From contig NZ_FCOK02000038.1 of NCBI RefSeq assembly GCF_001544555.2, positions 20,208-84,207 of the forward strand: 64,000 nt of DNA. The letters run 5' to 3'. The position numbers were made by a program, and so were the translations under genes. The number at the start of each line of letters is the position of its first letter. Within the stretch, counting starts at the first letter, position 1. Under the pieces are notes generated by a model that saw only the letters and a list, made by a program, of their open reading frames with translations, ran no database searches and was not told the DNA's origin. Origin of the DNA: Caballeronia udeis. GTDB taxonomy: Bacteria; Pseudomonadota; Gammaproteobacteria; Burkholderiales; Burkholderiaceae. Of this stretch, positions 25,388-34,678 are shown piece after piece.

Positions 25388-25828
25388 ATGCGAAACGTGA
25401 GTTCGTTTCTGGTCGGGCTGCTTTTCGGTGGCGGCCTGATTGTGTCCGGCATGGCGAACCCTTCGAAAGTGCTGGGTTTCCTGGACCTCGCGGGGAACTG
25501 GGATCCTTCGTTAGTCTTTGTCATGATTGGTGCAATTGCGCTTGCATCAATCGGATTTTTCGCCAGCAAGCGCATTGGAAAGCCACTCCTCGACGAAACA
25601 ACGCATCTGCCCACGAAGAAAAAAATCGACGTGCAATTGATCGTGGGAAGCGCGATTTTCGGCGTCGGCTGGGGGGTAGCGGGATTCTGTCCCGGACCGG
25701 TCATGGTCGCGGTGGGCGCGGGAAAATTCGGCGCTGTGATCTTCCTCGCAGCGATGCTTGCCGGCATGCTCGCTTTTAACTTGTTCGACGCTCGGCGAAC
25801 TATCCGGGGCAATGCGAATGCGCGTTAG
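25388..25828 (+). CDS. YeeE/YedE-family sulfur transporter, C-terminal half protein (DUF6691)
   Basis: The 146-residue membrane protein starts two bases after the first half gene. It has the counterpart motifs GGGLIVSGMANPSKVLGFLDL near the N-terminus and GWGVAGFCPGPVMVAVGAG with a single conserved Cys near residue 94. About four hydrophobic helices are seen. Splitting of YeeE into two small genes beside ETHE1 and TauE/SafE genes is common in Proteobacteria. Confidence 0.87.
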   Translation: MRNVSSFLVGLLFGGGLIVSGMANPSKVLGFLDLAGNWDPSLVFVMIGAIALASIGFFASKRIGKPLLDETTHLPTKKKIDVQLIVGSAIFGVGWGVAGFCPGPVMVAVGAGKFGAVIFLAAMLAGMLAFNLFDARRTIRGNANAR

Positions 25829-25927
25829 GCCGTCATCGCGTACGCTAGCCAGGGGGGCCGAATAGTTTGAGCGCCGTCCACGGCTTGGCCGTGCACAATG
25901 CCGTTAGCCACTCCGGAGGGCAGTGCC

Positions 25928-26458
25928 ATGAAATCCCTGGTTGACCAGCTCGGGCAGTACGCGGTGTATCACCGCGACTCGCGCAACATTGCTTCGCACC
26001 TTATCGGTATTCCTTTGATCGTGGTCGCGGTCGCCACTTTGCTGTCGCGGCCGTCGGTCGGTGTGACGGCTACGCTGGCCCTGTCCCCAGCAATGCTGCT
26101 CGCCGCAGCGGTCGCCGTGTTCTACCTTCGGCTGGACCTACGATTCGGTATCCTGATGATGATCTTGCTCGCGTTGAGCGTGTGGACCGGGAAGCTGCTT
26201 GCAATGCAGACAACCGCACTGTGGCTCGCATGGGGCCTGGGCCTGTTTTTCGTCGGCTGGGTCATACAGTTCATCGGCCATTACTTCGAAGGCAGCAAAC
26301 CCGCTTTCGTGGACGATGTAATCGGGCTCGCGGTCGGGCCGCTGTTCATTGTGGCGGAGGTGGCGTTCTTCCTCGGCCTGCGCAACCCGGTTCGCCGCGC
26401 GATTGAACAACGCGCCGGCCCGATACGCGGTGCTGCGGGCAAAAGCGCCGTTCGATAA
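25928..26458 (+). CDS. Mpo1/DUF962-family membrane protein
   Basis: The ATG at 25928 follows GGAGGGC; the frame upstream is not coding. The 176-residue product begins with YHRDSRNIASHLIGIPL, the histidine-containing signature of the Mpo1-like family, followed by four hydrophobic helices. A second conserved segment with histidine, QFIGHYFEGSKPAF, lies near residue 116. The yeast homologue is an iron-dependent dioxygenase of 2-hydroxy fatty acids; in bacteria the role is untested. It stands alone, downstream of the YeeE pair. Confidence 0.87.
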   Translation: MKSLVDQLGQYAVYHRDSRNIASHLIGIPLIVVAVATLLSRPSVGVTATLALSPAMLLAAAVAVFYLRLDLRFGILMMILLALSVWTGKLLAMQTTALWLAWGLGLFFVGWVIQFIGHYFEGSKPAFVDDVIGLAVGPLFIVAEVAFFLGLRNPVRRAIEQRAGPIRGAAGKSAVR

Positions 26459-26640
26459 CTGTCAGCCGTTTGTATGGCGGCGTCATCACCGCCCTTTCAG
26501 AGACTTAGGGTTTACACCTAATTCGACAATAATCCCTTGCGCAGTCTGCTATTAATCTTAAGCGCGCATTTACCTACACTTGAATCACTGAAGCGCGAAC
26601 AGGGCTGTTCGCGACGAAAATCAAGATTCGGAGGTAGGTC

Positions 26641-26961
26641 ATGAAAGTCGTTCAATCGCTTATTGTTGCCGCAGTGCTCGCTATCCCGGCTGTCTCGTCT
26701 TTCGCTCAATCGAATGCGCCTGTTACCCGCGCTGAAGTGAGAGCTCAACTGATCCAGGTTGAAAAGGCAGGCTATCAACCCGGCCGCGACGACCCGAATT
26801 ACCCGGCTGACATCCAGGCTGCAGAGGCACGCGTCGCTGCGCAAAACGGTGCTGCTAGCAGCTTCGGCGGCGTGACCGACGGTACGTCGGCATCGGGTGC
26901 CCGCGCTGTCGTGAGCCCCGCGTTGAACGACAACGCAAAGTCGATCTACTTCGGCCACTAA
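26641..26961 (+). CDS. DUF4148 small secreted protein (paralogue)
   Basis: The protein has 106 residues: signal peptide (VVQSLIVAAVLAIPAVSSFA), conserved core TRAEVRAQLIQVEKAGYQPGRDDPNYPADIQAAEARVAA and C-terminal SIYFGH. The ribosome-binding GGAGGTAG lies just upstream. It is the same length as the DUF4148 protein at 10781-11101 and has a closer match to the canonical family. It has its own AT-containing promoter region and ends with a long 3' leader to a terminator at 27115. Confidence 0.88.
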   Translation: MKVVQSLIVAAVLAIPAVSSFAQSNAPVTRAEVRAQLIQVEKAGYQPGRDDPNYPADIQAAEARVAAQNGAASSFGGVTDGTSASGARAVVSPALNDNAKSIYFGH

Positions 26962-27114
26962 TCAGTTGTGTTGCCAAGCCGCACAGAAACCCTGGCGGCA
27001 TTGAACAAGGTTCGAAACTGATTGATGAGCGCGCAGTGATCCTGTGCGTTCATCCATTTCGAATCAAGGAACAGCACCTCCTCCAGCGGGGTTGCTCCGA
27101 TCCCGATGGACTTT

Positions 27115-27141
27115 GCCCAGCTATAAGTTGGGCTTTTTTTT
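27115..27141 (+). terminator. Rho-independent terminator
   Basis: GCCCAGC (27115-27121) pairs with GTTGGGC (27127-27133) with one wobble around TATAA and is followed by eight T. It would end the DUF4148 transcript from 26641 or anything reading through. Confidence 0.75.
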
Positions 27142-27214
27142 GCGCTCGGACGTCCGAAAGCGGATCTTGTGACACGAGCGGCAGCGTGCTGTGAAGCGGC
27201 AAGCTAAAGCTGGT

Positions 27215-27757
27215 TCAGGAGGCAGTGGGCCAGCCAATGCGCGCAGCGCGGCGCAGGCTTGATCGAACCACCATTTCGTGGAACGGCGTGATAAGCAGGA
27301 TGTAGGTGCGTCCCAGAAGATTGTGGCATCGCACGACAGTCGATACCGTCAGATAGCGGCCGCCGCCCGCGGCTTCTTCCCTGGCTCCCTGGAACACCGA
27401 CAACCTGAAGTCGAGATGCTTGTCGTCCTCGCCGAGGACGATCTCGTCGGCCGTGCGCTCGTAGATCCTGAAAAAGGAAACATGCTTGTCACGCTCGAAG
27501 CGCGCGGACTCCTCCAGTCGCTTCGATGTCTTGAGGCCAAACCCGGCAACGAGCGAGTCGCGTACTCGCAAGAGTTTTCCAATCCATGCGGCCTGGTGGG
27601 AAAACATGAACCGGGAGAGTAGTTCGGGGTCGGTGGTTGCGTTGTCCGGCAAGCGGATGGTGTAGGCGTCGGCAAGGTTCGGGTGCGCGTACATCTGCGT
27701 TACATGCGAGCTTGCCGGCAATGCGACGGCGGTCACGGACACGGCTGGATTTTGCAT
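27215..27757 (-). CDS. DUF2867-family protein
   Basis: The 180-residue protein has the DUF2867 layout: ADAYTIRLPD at residue ~31, FERDKHVSFFRIYERTADEIVLGEDDKHLDFRLSV in the middle, and TVVRCHNLLGRTYILLITPFHEMVVRSSLRRAA near the end. Family members are soluble alpha/beta proteins of unknown role, often found alone or fused behind an NAD-binding domain. No operon partner is present: it is followed by a terminator region and preceded by a ~200-base gap before the convergent-side LysR gene. Confidence 0.85.
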   Translation of the reverse strand: MQNPAVSVTAVALPASSHVTQMYAHPNLADAYTIRLPDNATTDPELLSRFMFSHQAAWIGKLLRVRDSLVAGFGLKTSKRLEESARFERDKHVSFFRIYERTADEIVLGEDDKHLDFRLSVFQGAREEAAGGGRYLTVSTVVRCHNLLGRTYILLITPFHEMVVRSSLRRAARIGWPTAS

Positions 27758-27952
27758 GGGTCAAGCGGCTCCGAGGTGATGGCCCGGGCATGAGTAAACT
27801 GCGAGCCTTGTTTGCGACTGTACACCCGCTGCGTATCTCACCTTCGCTGTGGCGGCACTGTACTTTCGCATGTGAACAAAATCACGGATGCGTTGCGGTA
27901 CGCGCCCGTGGATCAGGCGCGCGCTGCAGATTGGATGCGCGGGCAGCGCGCT

Positions 27953-28858
27953 TCAGCGATAGTCAATAGATCTTGACATCACAGCATCGCGTTCGGCCTT
28001 CAGAAGTTCGATGAAGCGCGCTGTGAGGGTATCAGGCGGCATGCCGCCCGGACGGATAAGCATGGTCTCAATGGGCAAACGGGGCTGAAACGGCCGCAGC
28101 ACGATGGGCAACCCAGTCAGTTCGCGGGCCGGTAGCGGATCGACAATGGCGAGCCCCAGTCCTTCAGCCACCAAGCCGCACCGCGCCGCCGTGTACTGCG
28201 CCATGAGTGCAAAACGTGGCTCAATGCCAGCGAGTGCAAATGACTCCTCGATCGCCTGCTGAAAAACACCAGGGGCGCCCGCGATCAAAGGGATGCCTGC
28301 AAGATCGGACACGGCGATCGTCCGTTTGCGAGCCAACGCGTGCCGCCGCGGCAGCGCGCAGACCGCATCGACCGTGAGGAAGGGCTCGCACTCGACTCCT
28401 GTGTAGCCGGAGCGCGGCCGCACCAGGCCAAGGTCGCACTGTCCGCTTGAAGCCCATGACCAGATCGTGTCGGGGCCAGGCACGTGAAGCGAGACGCGCA
28501 CTCCGGGACTCGTGGAATCCAGCTGCCGGACGGCGCGTGGCACGAGCCGCGAGGCTAGCGATGGCTGGCACGCCACACGCAACAATCCGGTTCCTATTTC
28601 CCGTATCTGGCGCCCCGCCTGCCGAAGCTGATCGAGCCCCGCATAGGTCCTCTCGACTTCGCGCGAGAAAGCTTCTCCCTCCTTTGTCGGCGATGCGCTT
28701 CCATGCCCTCGTACAAACAACGCAAAGCCAAGATCCGCTTCGAGCTGCGCAATCGCGCGACTGACATGAGGCTGGCCGATGCCAAGTGCTTCCGCTGCTC
28801 TCGTTATTCCGCCGTGACGCATCACGGCACGAAACAGGTCGATATGGGCCGGGTTCAT
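27953..28858 (-). CDS. LysR-family transcriptional regulator
   Basis: Two adjacent ATGs exist (28858 and 28861); the second in translation order fits the usual MNPAHIDLF start. The 301-residue protein has an N-terminal winged helix (GGITRAAEALGIGQPHVSRAIAQLEADLG) and a two-subdomain effector-binding region. It is divergent from a small DMT-type transporter gene at 28964, with a gap of about 105 bases that should hold the shared control site. Regulation of that transporter is the natural inference; ligand unknown. Confidence 0.9.
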   Translation of the reverse strand: MNPAHIDLFRAVMRHGGITRAAEALGIGQPHVSRAIAQLEADLGFALFVRGHGSASPTKEGEAFSREVERTYAGLDQLRQAGRQIREIGTGLLRVACQPSLASRLVPRAVRQLDSTSPGVRVSLHVPGPDTIWSWASSGQCDLGLVRPRSGYTGVECEPFLTVDAVCALPRRHALARKRTIAVSDLAGIPLIAGAPGVFQQAIEESFALAGIEPRFALMAQYTAARCGLVAEGLGLAIVDPLPARELTGLPIVLRPFQPRLPIETMLIRPGGMPPDTLTARFIELLKAERDAVMSRSIDYR

Positions 28859-28963
28859 CATGCCTTATTTGCATGGAAAAGGTAATTTACGCCATTTGAC
28901 AGCATGGACCGCTGTGCCGTCAAATTGCAATAACGATTCCGCATGGGACCCGGGTAACCGCCG

Positions 28964-29410
28964 ATGCCTGACGTGCTCTTCTTTTCGATCCTCACCATTG
29001 TGGCCGGGGCCAGCGTCGCCGTTCAGCAAGTGCTGAACACAAGCCTGCGCGTGGCGCTGAACTCGGCCGCCTGGTCGGGCTTTGTGAGCTACTTCGTTGG
29101 CGTTGCCTGCATGGCACTGCTCGCGCTTGCCCTGCGCGATCCCATCCCTTCCGTGGCCCTAGCGGGGCGCGTCCCGTGGTGGGCATTTAGCGGGGGACTG
29201 TTTGGCGCAATCTTCATCGCGCTTGCCATTTTCCTGATCCCGAAGCTCGGCACTGCGACCTTTATCGTCCTGCTTGTTACCGGTCAGATGCTCACGTCGG
29301 TGATGATCGACCATTTTGGATGGTTGGGGCTCCCCGAACACCCGGTTGATCTTCCTCGCCTCATTGGGGCCGCGCTCCTGGTCGGGGGATGTGTCCTGAT
29401 CCGGCGGTAA
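28964..29410 (+). CDS. DUF606/YdcZ-type DMT-superfamily transporter
   Basis: The 148-residue protein is predicted to have five hydrophobic helices, the half-size unit of the DMT superfamily. AGASVAVQQVLNTSLR at the N-terminus and LVTGQMLTSVMIDHFGWLG in the fourth helix are the DUF606 signatures. Such proteins work as dimers and probably export small metabolites. It is divergent from the LysR regulator ending at 27953 and has no downstream partner on the same strand before a ~230-base gap. Confidence 0.88.
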   Translation: MPDVLFFSILTIVAGASVAVQQVLNTSLRVALNSAAWSGFVSYFVGVACMALLALALRDPIPSVALAGRVPWWAFSGGLFGAIFIALAIFLIPKLGTATFIVLLVTGQMLTSVMIDHFGWLGLPEHPVDLPRLIGAALLVGGCVLIRR

Positions 29411-29642
29411 GAACGCAGGCGGATTCGAGCGGGCATAACTTCGGGAAAGAGGTTCCCGCGCACCTCTTGAGTGATCAATTAGATGTACTGATTCAGTAAC
29501 TTTGAAGCCATCGCCGGAATGGGGAAACATCTTTGAGAGGACGCAGCAACAGCATGAATCAACGCCAACATCATGACCCGCGCGAGCCGTTTGCCCGGGC
29601 CTGCTCGCCAACCTCGCCAGACCGCTCGCCCGAGGGAACGCG

Positions 29643-31073
29643 ATGACCGACGTTCAGGCACGTAGATCCTCTATCGGCTGGTTGCCTTACATCGTCGCGG
29701 CGACCTTCTTCATGGAGTACCTCGACACCACGGTGATCGCCACGGGCCTGCCGCAGATGGCGCGCTCGTTCGGCGTGGGTCCGAACAGCCTGAGTCTCGG
29801 CATGACGGCGTATATGCTCGCACTCGCGATTTTCATTCCGGTAAGCGGCTGGGTCGCCGACCGGTGCGGATCGCGCACGGTGTTTTTTAGCGCGATCGCC
29901 GTGTTCACGCTGGCCTCCGTGTTTTGCGGGATGTCGCAGAACGTGACGGAGTTCATCGCAGCGCGTCTGCTGCAAGGTATTGGCGGCGCCATGATGGTGC
30001 CGGTGGGCCGGTTGATCGTCGTGCGCAGCACGGGGAAAAGCCGCCTGATGCAGGCCATTTCAACCATCACGTGGCCCGCAACTGTCGCACCCGTAGTCGG
30101 CCCGCCAGTGGGCGGCTTCATCACGACCTACGCAAACTGGCGCTGGATCTTTCTGCTGAACGTGCCGTTCGGTATCGCGGTGATGGCTGTGGTCGTCGCA
30201 CTGGTGCCGAACCTGAAAGGCAACGAACGCCGGCCGCTCGATCTCACCGGTCTGCTGTTGAGCGCCGTCACCCTCACCTCGATCCTGTACGGCGCCGAAC
30301 TCGCCAGCCAGCCCGGCGAAAATCCATGGATAGCGGGTGCGTTTGTGGCGGCCGGTCTCGTGCTCGGCTTTGTCGCGTACCGGCACGCGCAGCATCATCC
30401 GCATCCGCTGATCGACGTGTCGACGCTGAAGATTCCCACCTTCTCGGTGACAATCGGGACCGGCTCGTTCACCCGCATCGGCATTAACGCAGTGCCGTAC
30501 CTGATGCCGCTGCTGTTCCAGATCGGCTTCGGCCTGTCCGCGTTCAAGTCGGGGCTGTTGTTGCTGGCGAGCGCAGTCGGCAACCTGGGCATGAAGGCGT
30601 TGACCACCCGCATCTTGCAGCGCTACGGCTTCCGGATGGTGTCGATAATCGATGTCGCGGCGGCCGGCGTCTTCGCTATCGCGTGCGGCTTGCTGACGCC
30701 GGAGTTGCCGCTCGCGTGGGTGCTGATCGTGGTGTTCGTCTACGGCGTGGCGCGCTCGATGCAGTTCGCGACGCTCGCTACCCTCGCCTACGCGGACGTT
30801 GCCCAGTCGCAGATGAGCGCGGCCAGCACGCTCTGGAGCGCGGCGGCGCAAATGACGATCGGCTTGGGCATTGCCTTCGGCGCGGTGGCCCTGCGTGGCG
30901 CGGCGGTGTTCAATGGCGAGTTGTCCGGCCACGTCTTCACGCTGGACGACTTCCGCATCGCCTTTCTCTGCGCCGGGCTGGTCACACTGGTGTCGATGTG
31001 GGGCTACTGGCAAATGGCGCACGACGCCGGTCAAAGTGTCGGCGGTGGATCGCGGCGTCAGGACGTGTCGTGA
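29643..31073 (+). CDS. DHA2-family MFS multidrug exporter (14 TM)
   Basis: The protein has 476 residues with about 14 hydrophobic segments. The first contains the family motif C-like MEYLDTTVIATGLPQMARSFG. Then come motif A (GWVADRCGSRTVFF) and the motif C helix with PVVGPPVGGFI. This is the EmrB/QacA layout of proton-driven drug exporters. No EmrA-type membrane fusion gene is adjacent, so it may work alone. Substrate unknown. Confidence 0.9.
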   Translation: MTDVQARRSSIGWLPYIVAATFFMEYLDTTVIATGLPQMARSFGVGPNSLSLGMTAYMLALAIFIPVSGWVADRCGSRTVFFSAIAVFTLASVFCGMSQNVTEFIAARLLQGIGGAMMVPVGRLIVVRSTGKSRLMQAISTITWPATVAPVVGPPVGGFITTYANWRWIFLLNVPFGIAVMAVVVALVPNLKGNERRPLDLTGLLLSAVTLTSILYGAELASQPGENPWIAGAFVAAGLVLGFVAYRHAQHHPHPLIDVSTLKIPTFSVTIGTGSFTRIGINAVPYLMPLLFQIGFGLSAFKSGLLLLASAVGNLGMKALTTRILQRYGFRMVSIIDVAAAGVFAIACGLLTPELPLAWVLIVVFVYGVARSMQFATLATLAYADVAQSQMSAASTLWSAAAQMTIGLGIAFGAVALRGAAVFNGELSGHVFTLDDFRIAFLCAGLVTLVSMWGYWQMAHDAGQSVGGGSRRQDVS

Positions 31074-31293
31074 GCGGGCGACCGGGTGACATTCCCCGCC
31101 GGCCGCTTCACTCCAGGCCGCGCGTGAATCCTGAGCCCGCGCGACGGATTTGCAGCCAACCTCCGACCTCTCTGAGGGCGCAGCCCGACACGACTCCCCG
31201 ATCTCGAATCCTTTCCGGAGGCGATACAAGAAAGGATCACTGAATTAAAAGGGAACTGAGGGTCGTGCCAACCCACCCTGAACGGAGCGCCCC

Positions 31294-31956
31294 ATGCAGA
31301 TCGCTGTCCTGACGTTCGATGCCTTTAACGAAATTGACTCATTCGTGTCCGCCGCTCTGCTCAATCGCCTGAGTGGGCGAGGATGGCGTGCTTACATCAC
31401 CGGCGCGACGGACCGGGTGACATCGAAGAACGGGGTTGTAGTTGAGGCCCAGAAGTCGTTGGAGTTTGCCAGCGAAGCGGATGTGGTCATCTTCGGCAGC
31501 GGGATGAAGACTGACGAGATTGCCGGGAACCACGCCATGCTGGCCCGCATGAACGTCGATCCCGCTCGCCAACTCCTTGTTGGCCAGTGCTCTGGCGTGC
31601 TGATCATGTCGGCTCTCGGCCTGTTCTCGGGTGAGCCGATTTGCACCGATCGGATGACTGAACCCCTGCTCACCCGGCAAGGGCTATGCGTCTCGGACCA
31701 GGCTTTCCATGCCCTGGGGAACGTGGCAACGGCGGGTGGTTGCCTGGCTTCGCAATATATCGCGGCGTGGATCATCGGGCGCGGGCTGGGGATCGAACAG
31801 GCTGCCAAAGTGATTCGGAATGCCGCCCCGGTGGGTCAGCAAGACGAATACGTGAACCGCGCCATCGCAACGGTCAGTCCGTTTCTGACCACTGAAGCGG
31901 GTCACAAGGCGGCGCAGGAACGAATGCGGTCAGGAAGGGAAAGGGGCTACAGATAA
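31294..31956 (+). CDS. DJ-1/PfpI-family protein
   Basis: The 220-residue protein has the class-I glutamine amidotransferase-like fold. ITVLTFDAFNEIDSF-like start, VVIFGSGMKTDE, and the nucleophile elbow LLVGQCSGVLI with Cys near residue 94 are present. TAGGCLASQYIAAW follows, placing the usual His/acidic helpers. Members include protein deglycases, proteases, isocyanide hydratases and AraC sensor domains; which applies here is not determinable. It follows the MFS gene after a 220-base gap and could be independent. Confidence 0.85.
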   Translation: MQIAVLTFDAFNEIDSFVSAALLNRLSGRGWRAYITGATDRVTSKNGVVVEAQKSLEFASEADVVIFGSGMKTDEIAGNHAMLARMNVDPARQLLVGQCSGVLIMSALGLFSGEPICTDRMTEPLLTRQGLCVSDQAFHALGNVATAGGCLASQYIAAWIIGRGLGIEQAAKVIRNAAPVGQQDEYVNRAIATVSPFLTTEAGHKAAQERMRSGRERGYR

Positions 31957-32068
31957 ACCCGATTCAATGGGTGACGCTCGCTGTTATCCGGGGTGCCTCA
32001 TTTCCTTTCATGCGTCCGGGCACACCGGATTTCGGCATGATTCCGCCTCTCCGGATGTTCGGAATGCG

Positions 32069-32941
32069 TCAGGGCGCAAGCGGCGACATCGTTCTCAAGG
32101 TGCGGGTCATAAGATCCTTCACATTCTCCACAAGAAGTGAATCGACCGTACCCGAGTACGAAACAACGGCGATCCCAACATGCGGAAGCGGCGGGAGCAT
32201 CTCCCCAACGGGCATGATCCGCAAATCCGCAGGAACCGCTCCTCTCGTCAGCACAGCGACAGCAATGCCCGCTCTCACGATGGCCAGCAGCCCGTCCTTG
32301 CTGACGCTCTCATACGCTACGCGGTAGTTGACATTGGCAGCTTCGAGCGCACGCCGCGCCGCCTGATGGTCCAGCGTTTCGGGAACCGACAAGGCTATTT
32401 GAAGGGGGCCGTCGCTTGGGGCGAAGAAGTCTTGCGATGCGATCCACACCAGGTCCTCCCAGCGGATCACCCGTTCGAGGTTGCCCTCCGGGGCGAGCGA
32501 TACCAACGCCACATCGAGACGGCGTGCATCGAGCATTTTTTCGAGCAAGGGCGTAGGCGCGCATACGACTTCCAGTGCAACCCGCGGATGCTGTGCCGCT
32601 ATCGCGCGTAGCACGACCGGAAGGAACTCGGTGCAATAGTCCTCGGGACATCCGAGCCGGATGGAACCGGTGAGCCCACGGCCGGTCACGTCGACCAGCG
32701 CCTCGTCGTGCGCCCGGACCAGCCTGCGGGCGTGCGACAAGAGCCGGTCTCCGCGTGCCGTCAGTTCCACGCCGCGTGCGGTGCGCACCAGCACCGCGCC
32801 ATCGACGATCTCTTCGATCCGCTTGAGCTGCATGCTGATCGCGGACTGCGTGCGGCCAACTTCGGCCGCCGCGCGCGTGAGCGATCCGGCATCCGCTATT
32901 GCCACGAAGGTCCTGAGCAAATCGAAATCCAGCTGCAACAT
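32069..32941 (-). CDS. dgdR: LysR-family regulator of dialkylglycine decarboxylase, DgdR-like
   Basis: The ATG at 32941 (preceded by GAGGAG) is favoured over upstream starts, giving 290 residues. The winged helix has SLTRAAAEVGRTQSAISMQLKRIEE. It is transcribed divergently from the dgdA gene 112 bases away, the same arrangement as dgdR/dgdA described in Burkholderia cepacia, where DgdR represses dgdA until dialkylglycine is present. The C-terminal effector domain looks complete. Confidence 0.85.
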   Translation of the reverse strand: MLQLDFDLLRTFVAIADAGSLTRAAAEVGRTQSAISMQLKRIEEIVDGAVLVRTARGVELTARGDRLLSHARRLVRAHDEALVDVTGRGLTGSIRLGCPEDYCTEFLPVVLRAIAAQHPRVALEVVCAPTPLLEKMLDARRLDVALVSLAPEGNLERVIRWEDLVWIASQDFFAPSDGPLQIALSVPETLDHQAARRALEAANVNYRVAYESVSKDGLLAIVRAGIAVAVLTRGAVPADLRIMPVGEMLPPLPHVGIAVVSYSGTVDSLLVENVKDLMTRTLRTMSPLAP

Positions 32942-33052
32942 GATGGCATCAGCTCCTCGAATGGCACGCATCACAACTTTTCATTTCCACCCGCCGGCGT
33001 GGTTCGCTTACATTGATCTTCGGCACGCCCGCCTTCCACTCTGGACACAGTC

Positions 33053-34360
33053 ATGTCAGCACAAACCGATCGGGACTTTTGGTCAAACGCTCAGCGGCAC
33101 CTGATCCGCTACGGCGGTACATTCTCGCCCGTCATAATCGAGCGCGCCAGCGGCAGCCATGTCTATGATTCCACGGGCCGCGCGATACTCGACTTCACCT
33201 CTGGACAGATGAGCGCCATACTCGGCCACTCTCATCCGGAAATAGCTGACGTCATCGCCGAGAGCGCACGTAGTCTCACCCATCTTTTCAGCGGGATGCT
33301 CTCGCGCCCGGTAGTGGACCTGGCAACCCGCCTCGCCGGTATCGCACCGAAAGGACTTGAACGCTCTTTGCTGCTCAGCACCGGTGGAGAAGCCAACGAA
33401 GCAGCGATCAAGATAGCAAAGCTCGTCACCGGCCGACACGAGATCATCAGCTTCGCTCAGTCGTGGCACGGCATGACGGGTGGCGCAGCTTCGGCCACTT
33501 ACAGCGCCGGCCGCAAGGGTTACGGTCCGGCCGCCGTGGGGTCCTTTGCCATTCCGGCACCCAATCCGTACCGGCCACGATTCGAACGCAACGGTGCCTA
33601 TGATTGGGCGGCTGAACTCGACTATGCATTCGACCTGATCGACAGGCAGTCTTGCGGTAGCCTCGCAGCATTTATTGCTGAGCCAATCCTGAGCTCGGGC
33701 GGCCTGATTGAACTGCCGCAAGGGTATATGCGCGCGCTAAAAGCGAAGTGTGCCGAGCGTGGAATGCTGTTGATCGTGGACGAAGCCCAGACGGGCATGG
33801 GCAGAACCGGAACCATGTTCGCGTGTGAGCACGACGGTGTGGTGCCCGACATCCTGACCTTGTCCAAAACGCTTGGCGCGGGCCTTCCGCTGGCTGCCGT
33901 GCTGACGACTCAGGAAATCGAGAATCAGGCACACGAACGCGGGTTCCTTTTCTATACGACGCACGTGTCGGATCCGATGCCGGCAGCCGTCGGCCTCAAG
34001 GTCATCGAGATCATAGAGAGGGATGGGCTGGTTGAACGCGCTGGTGAAATGGGTACCCGTTTGCGCGACGGTCTGGAGAGCCTTCAAAGCCGCTTCGAAT
34101 GCATAGGCGATGTGCGCGGACGCGGGTTGATGCTCGGGATCGAAATTGTCGGCAACAGATCAACAAAGGCCGCAGCCCCGGCTCTTTCCGCTGCCATCAC
34201 ACGTCGCTGCCTCGAACTTGGCTTGCACATGAATATTGTTCAGTTGCCCGGACTTGGAGACGTCTTCCGCCTCGCTCCGCCGCTTACCATTGCGGAGGCT
34301 GAGGTCGACAGGGGGTTATCGATCATCGAGCAAGCTATCGAGGAAAGCGTGAGCATGTGA
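33053..34360 (+). CDS. dgdA: 2,2-dialkylglycine decarboxylase (PLP, class III aminotransferase)
   Basis: The 435-residue protein (B. cepacia enzyme 433) has FTSGQMSAILGHSHPEI near residue 47, STGGEANEAAIKIAK, IVDEAQTGMGRTG and the PLP Schiff-base lysine K272 in TLSKTLGAG. That residue number is the same as in the characterised enzyme. It decarboxylates 2,2-dialkylglycines such as 2-aminoisobutyrate and transaminates the amino group to pyruvate, giving a ketone, CO2 and alanine. The natural substrate may be AIB from fungal peptaibols. It is divergent from its LysR regulator. Confidence 0.92.
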   Translation: MSAQTDRDFWSNAQRHLIRYGGTFSPVIIERASGSHVYDSTGRAILDFTSGQMSAILGHSHPEIADVIAESARSLTHLFSGMLSRPVVDLATRLAGIAPKGLERSLLLSTGGEANEAAIKIAKLVTGRHEIISFAQSWHGMTGGAASATYSAGRKGYGPAAVGSFAIPAPNPYRPRFERNGAYDWAAELDYAFDLIDRQSCGSLAAFIAEPILSSGGLIELPQGYMRALKAKCAERGMLLIVDEAQTGMGRTGTMFACEHDGVVPDILTLSKTLGAGLPLAAVLTTQEIENQAHERGFLFYTTHVSDPMPAAVGLKVIEIIERDGLVERAGEMGTRLRDGLESLQSRFECIGDVRGRGLMLGIEIVGNRSTKAAAPALSAAITRRCLELGLHMNIVQLPGLGDVFRLAPPLTIAEAEVDRGLSIIEQAIEESVSM

Positions 34361-34642
34361 CACGCAATGCCACGTTGCGAATGGCAGGACGCCCATGTGC
34401 GAAAAGAGTCGTTCGGTTAGTCGCAAATAATGATTGTTCCAGCCGGATGGGCCCGCGCACCGTCGCATTGGCGAACGGTTCGCTAAGCTCGCGTTCGGCC
34501 GCGGCGAGCTGTTTTCCGTCGAGGGTCCAACACCATAAGGGTCGGCAAGGTTCCGCTAAAGGACACTTGAGCTGAACGTGTGAATGGGCCTTGATGGGCG
34601 GCCCCGTCCGTCGCTCAATGGCACCCCTTGCGTGCGCGTGGC
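34361..34642. other. Non-coding gap downstream of dgdA
   Basis: About 280 bases between the dgdA stop and the arsR promoter. No conserved frame, repeat or convincing terminator was seen; short open frames on both strands have no recognisable product. Confidence 0.5.
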
Positions 34643-34676
34643 TTGACACGTATATACTTTATCAAGTATATACGTG
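34643..34676 (+). promoter_or_regulatory. ArsR promoter with overlapping perfect operator
   Basis: TTGACA (34643-34648), an 18-base spacer and TATATA (34667-34672) place the transcription start at about 34679, the A of the ATG. The region between is a perfect inverted repeat, CACGTATATACTT with AAGTATATACGTG (34647-34659 and 34664-34676), which a dimeric ArsR repressor would occupy, blocking polymerase. Confidence 0.75.
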
Positions 34677-34678
34677 AA

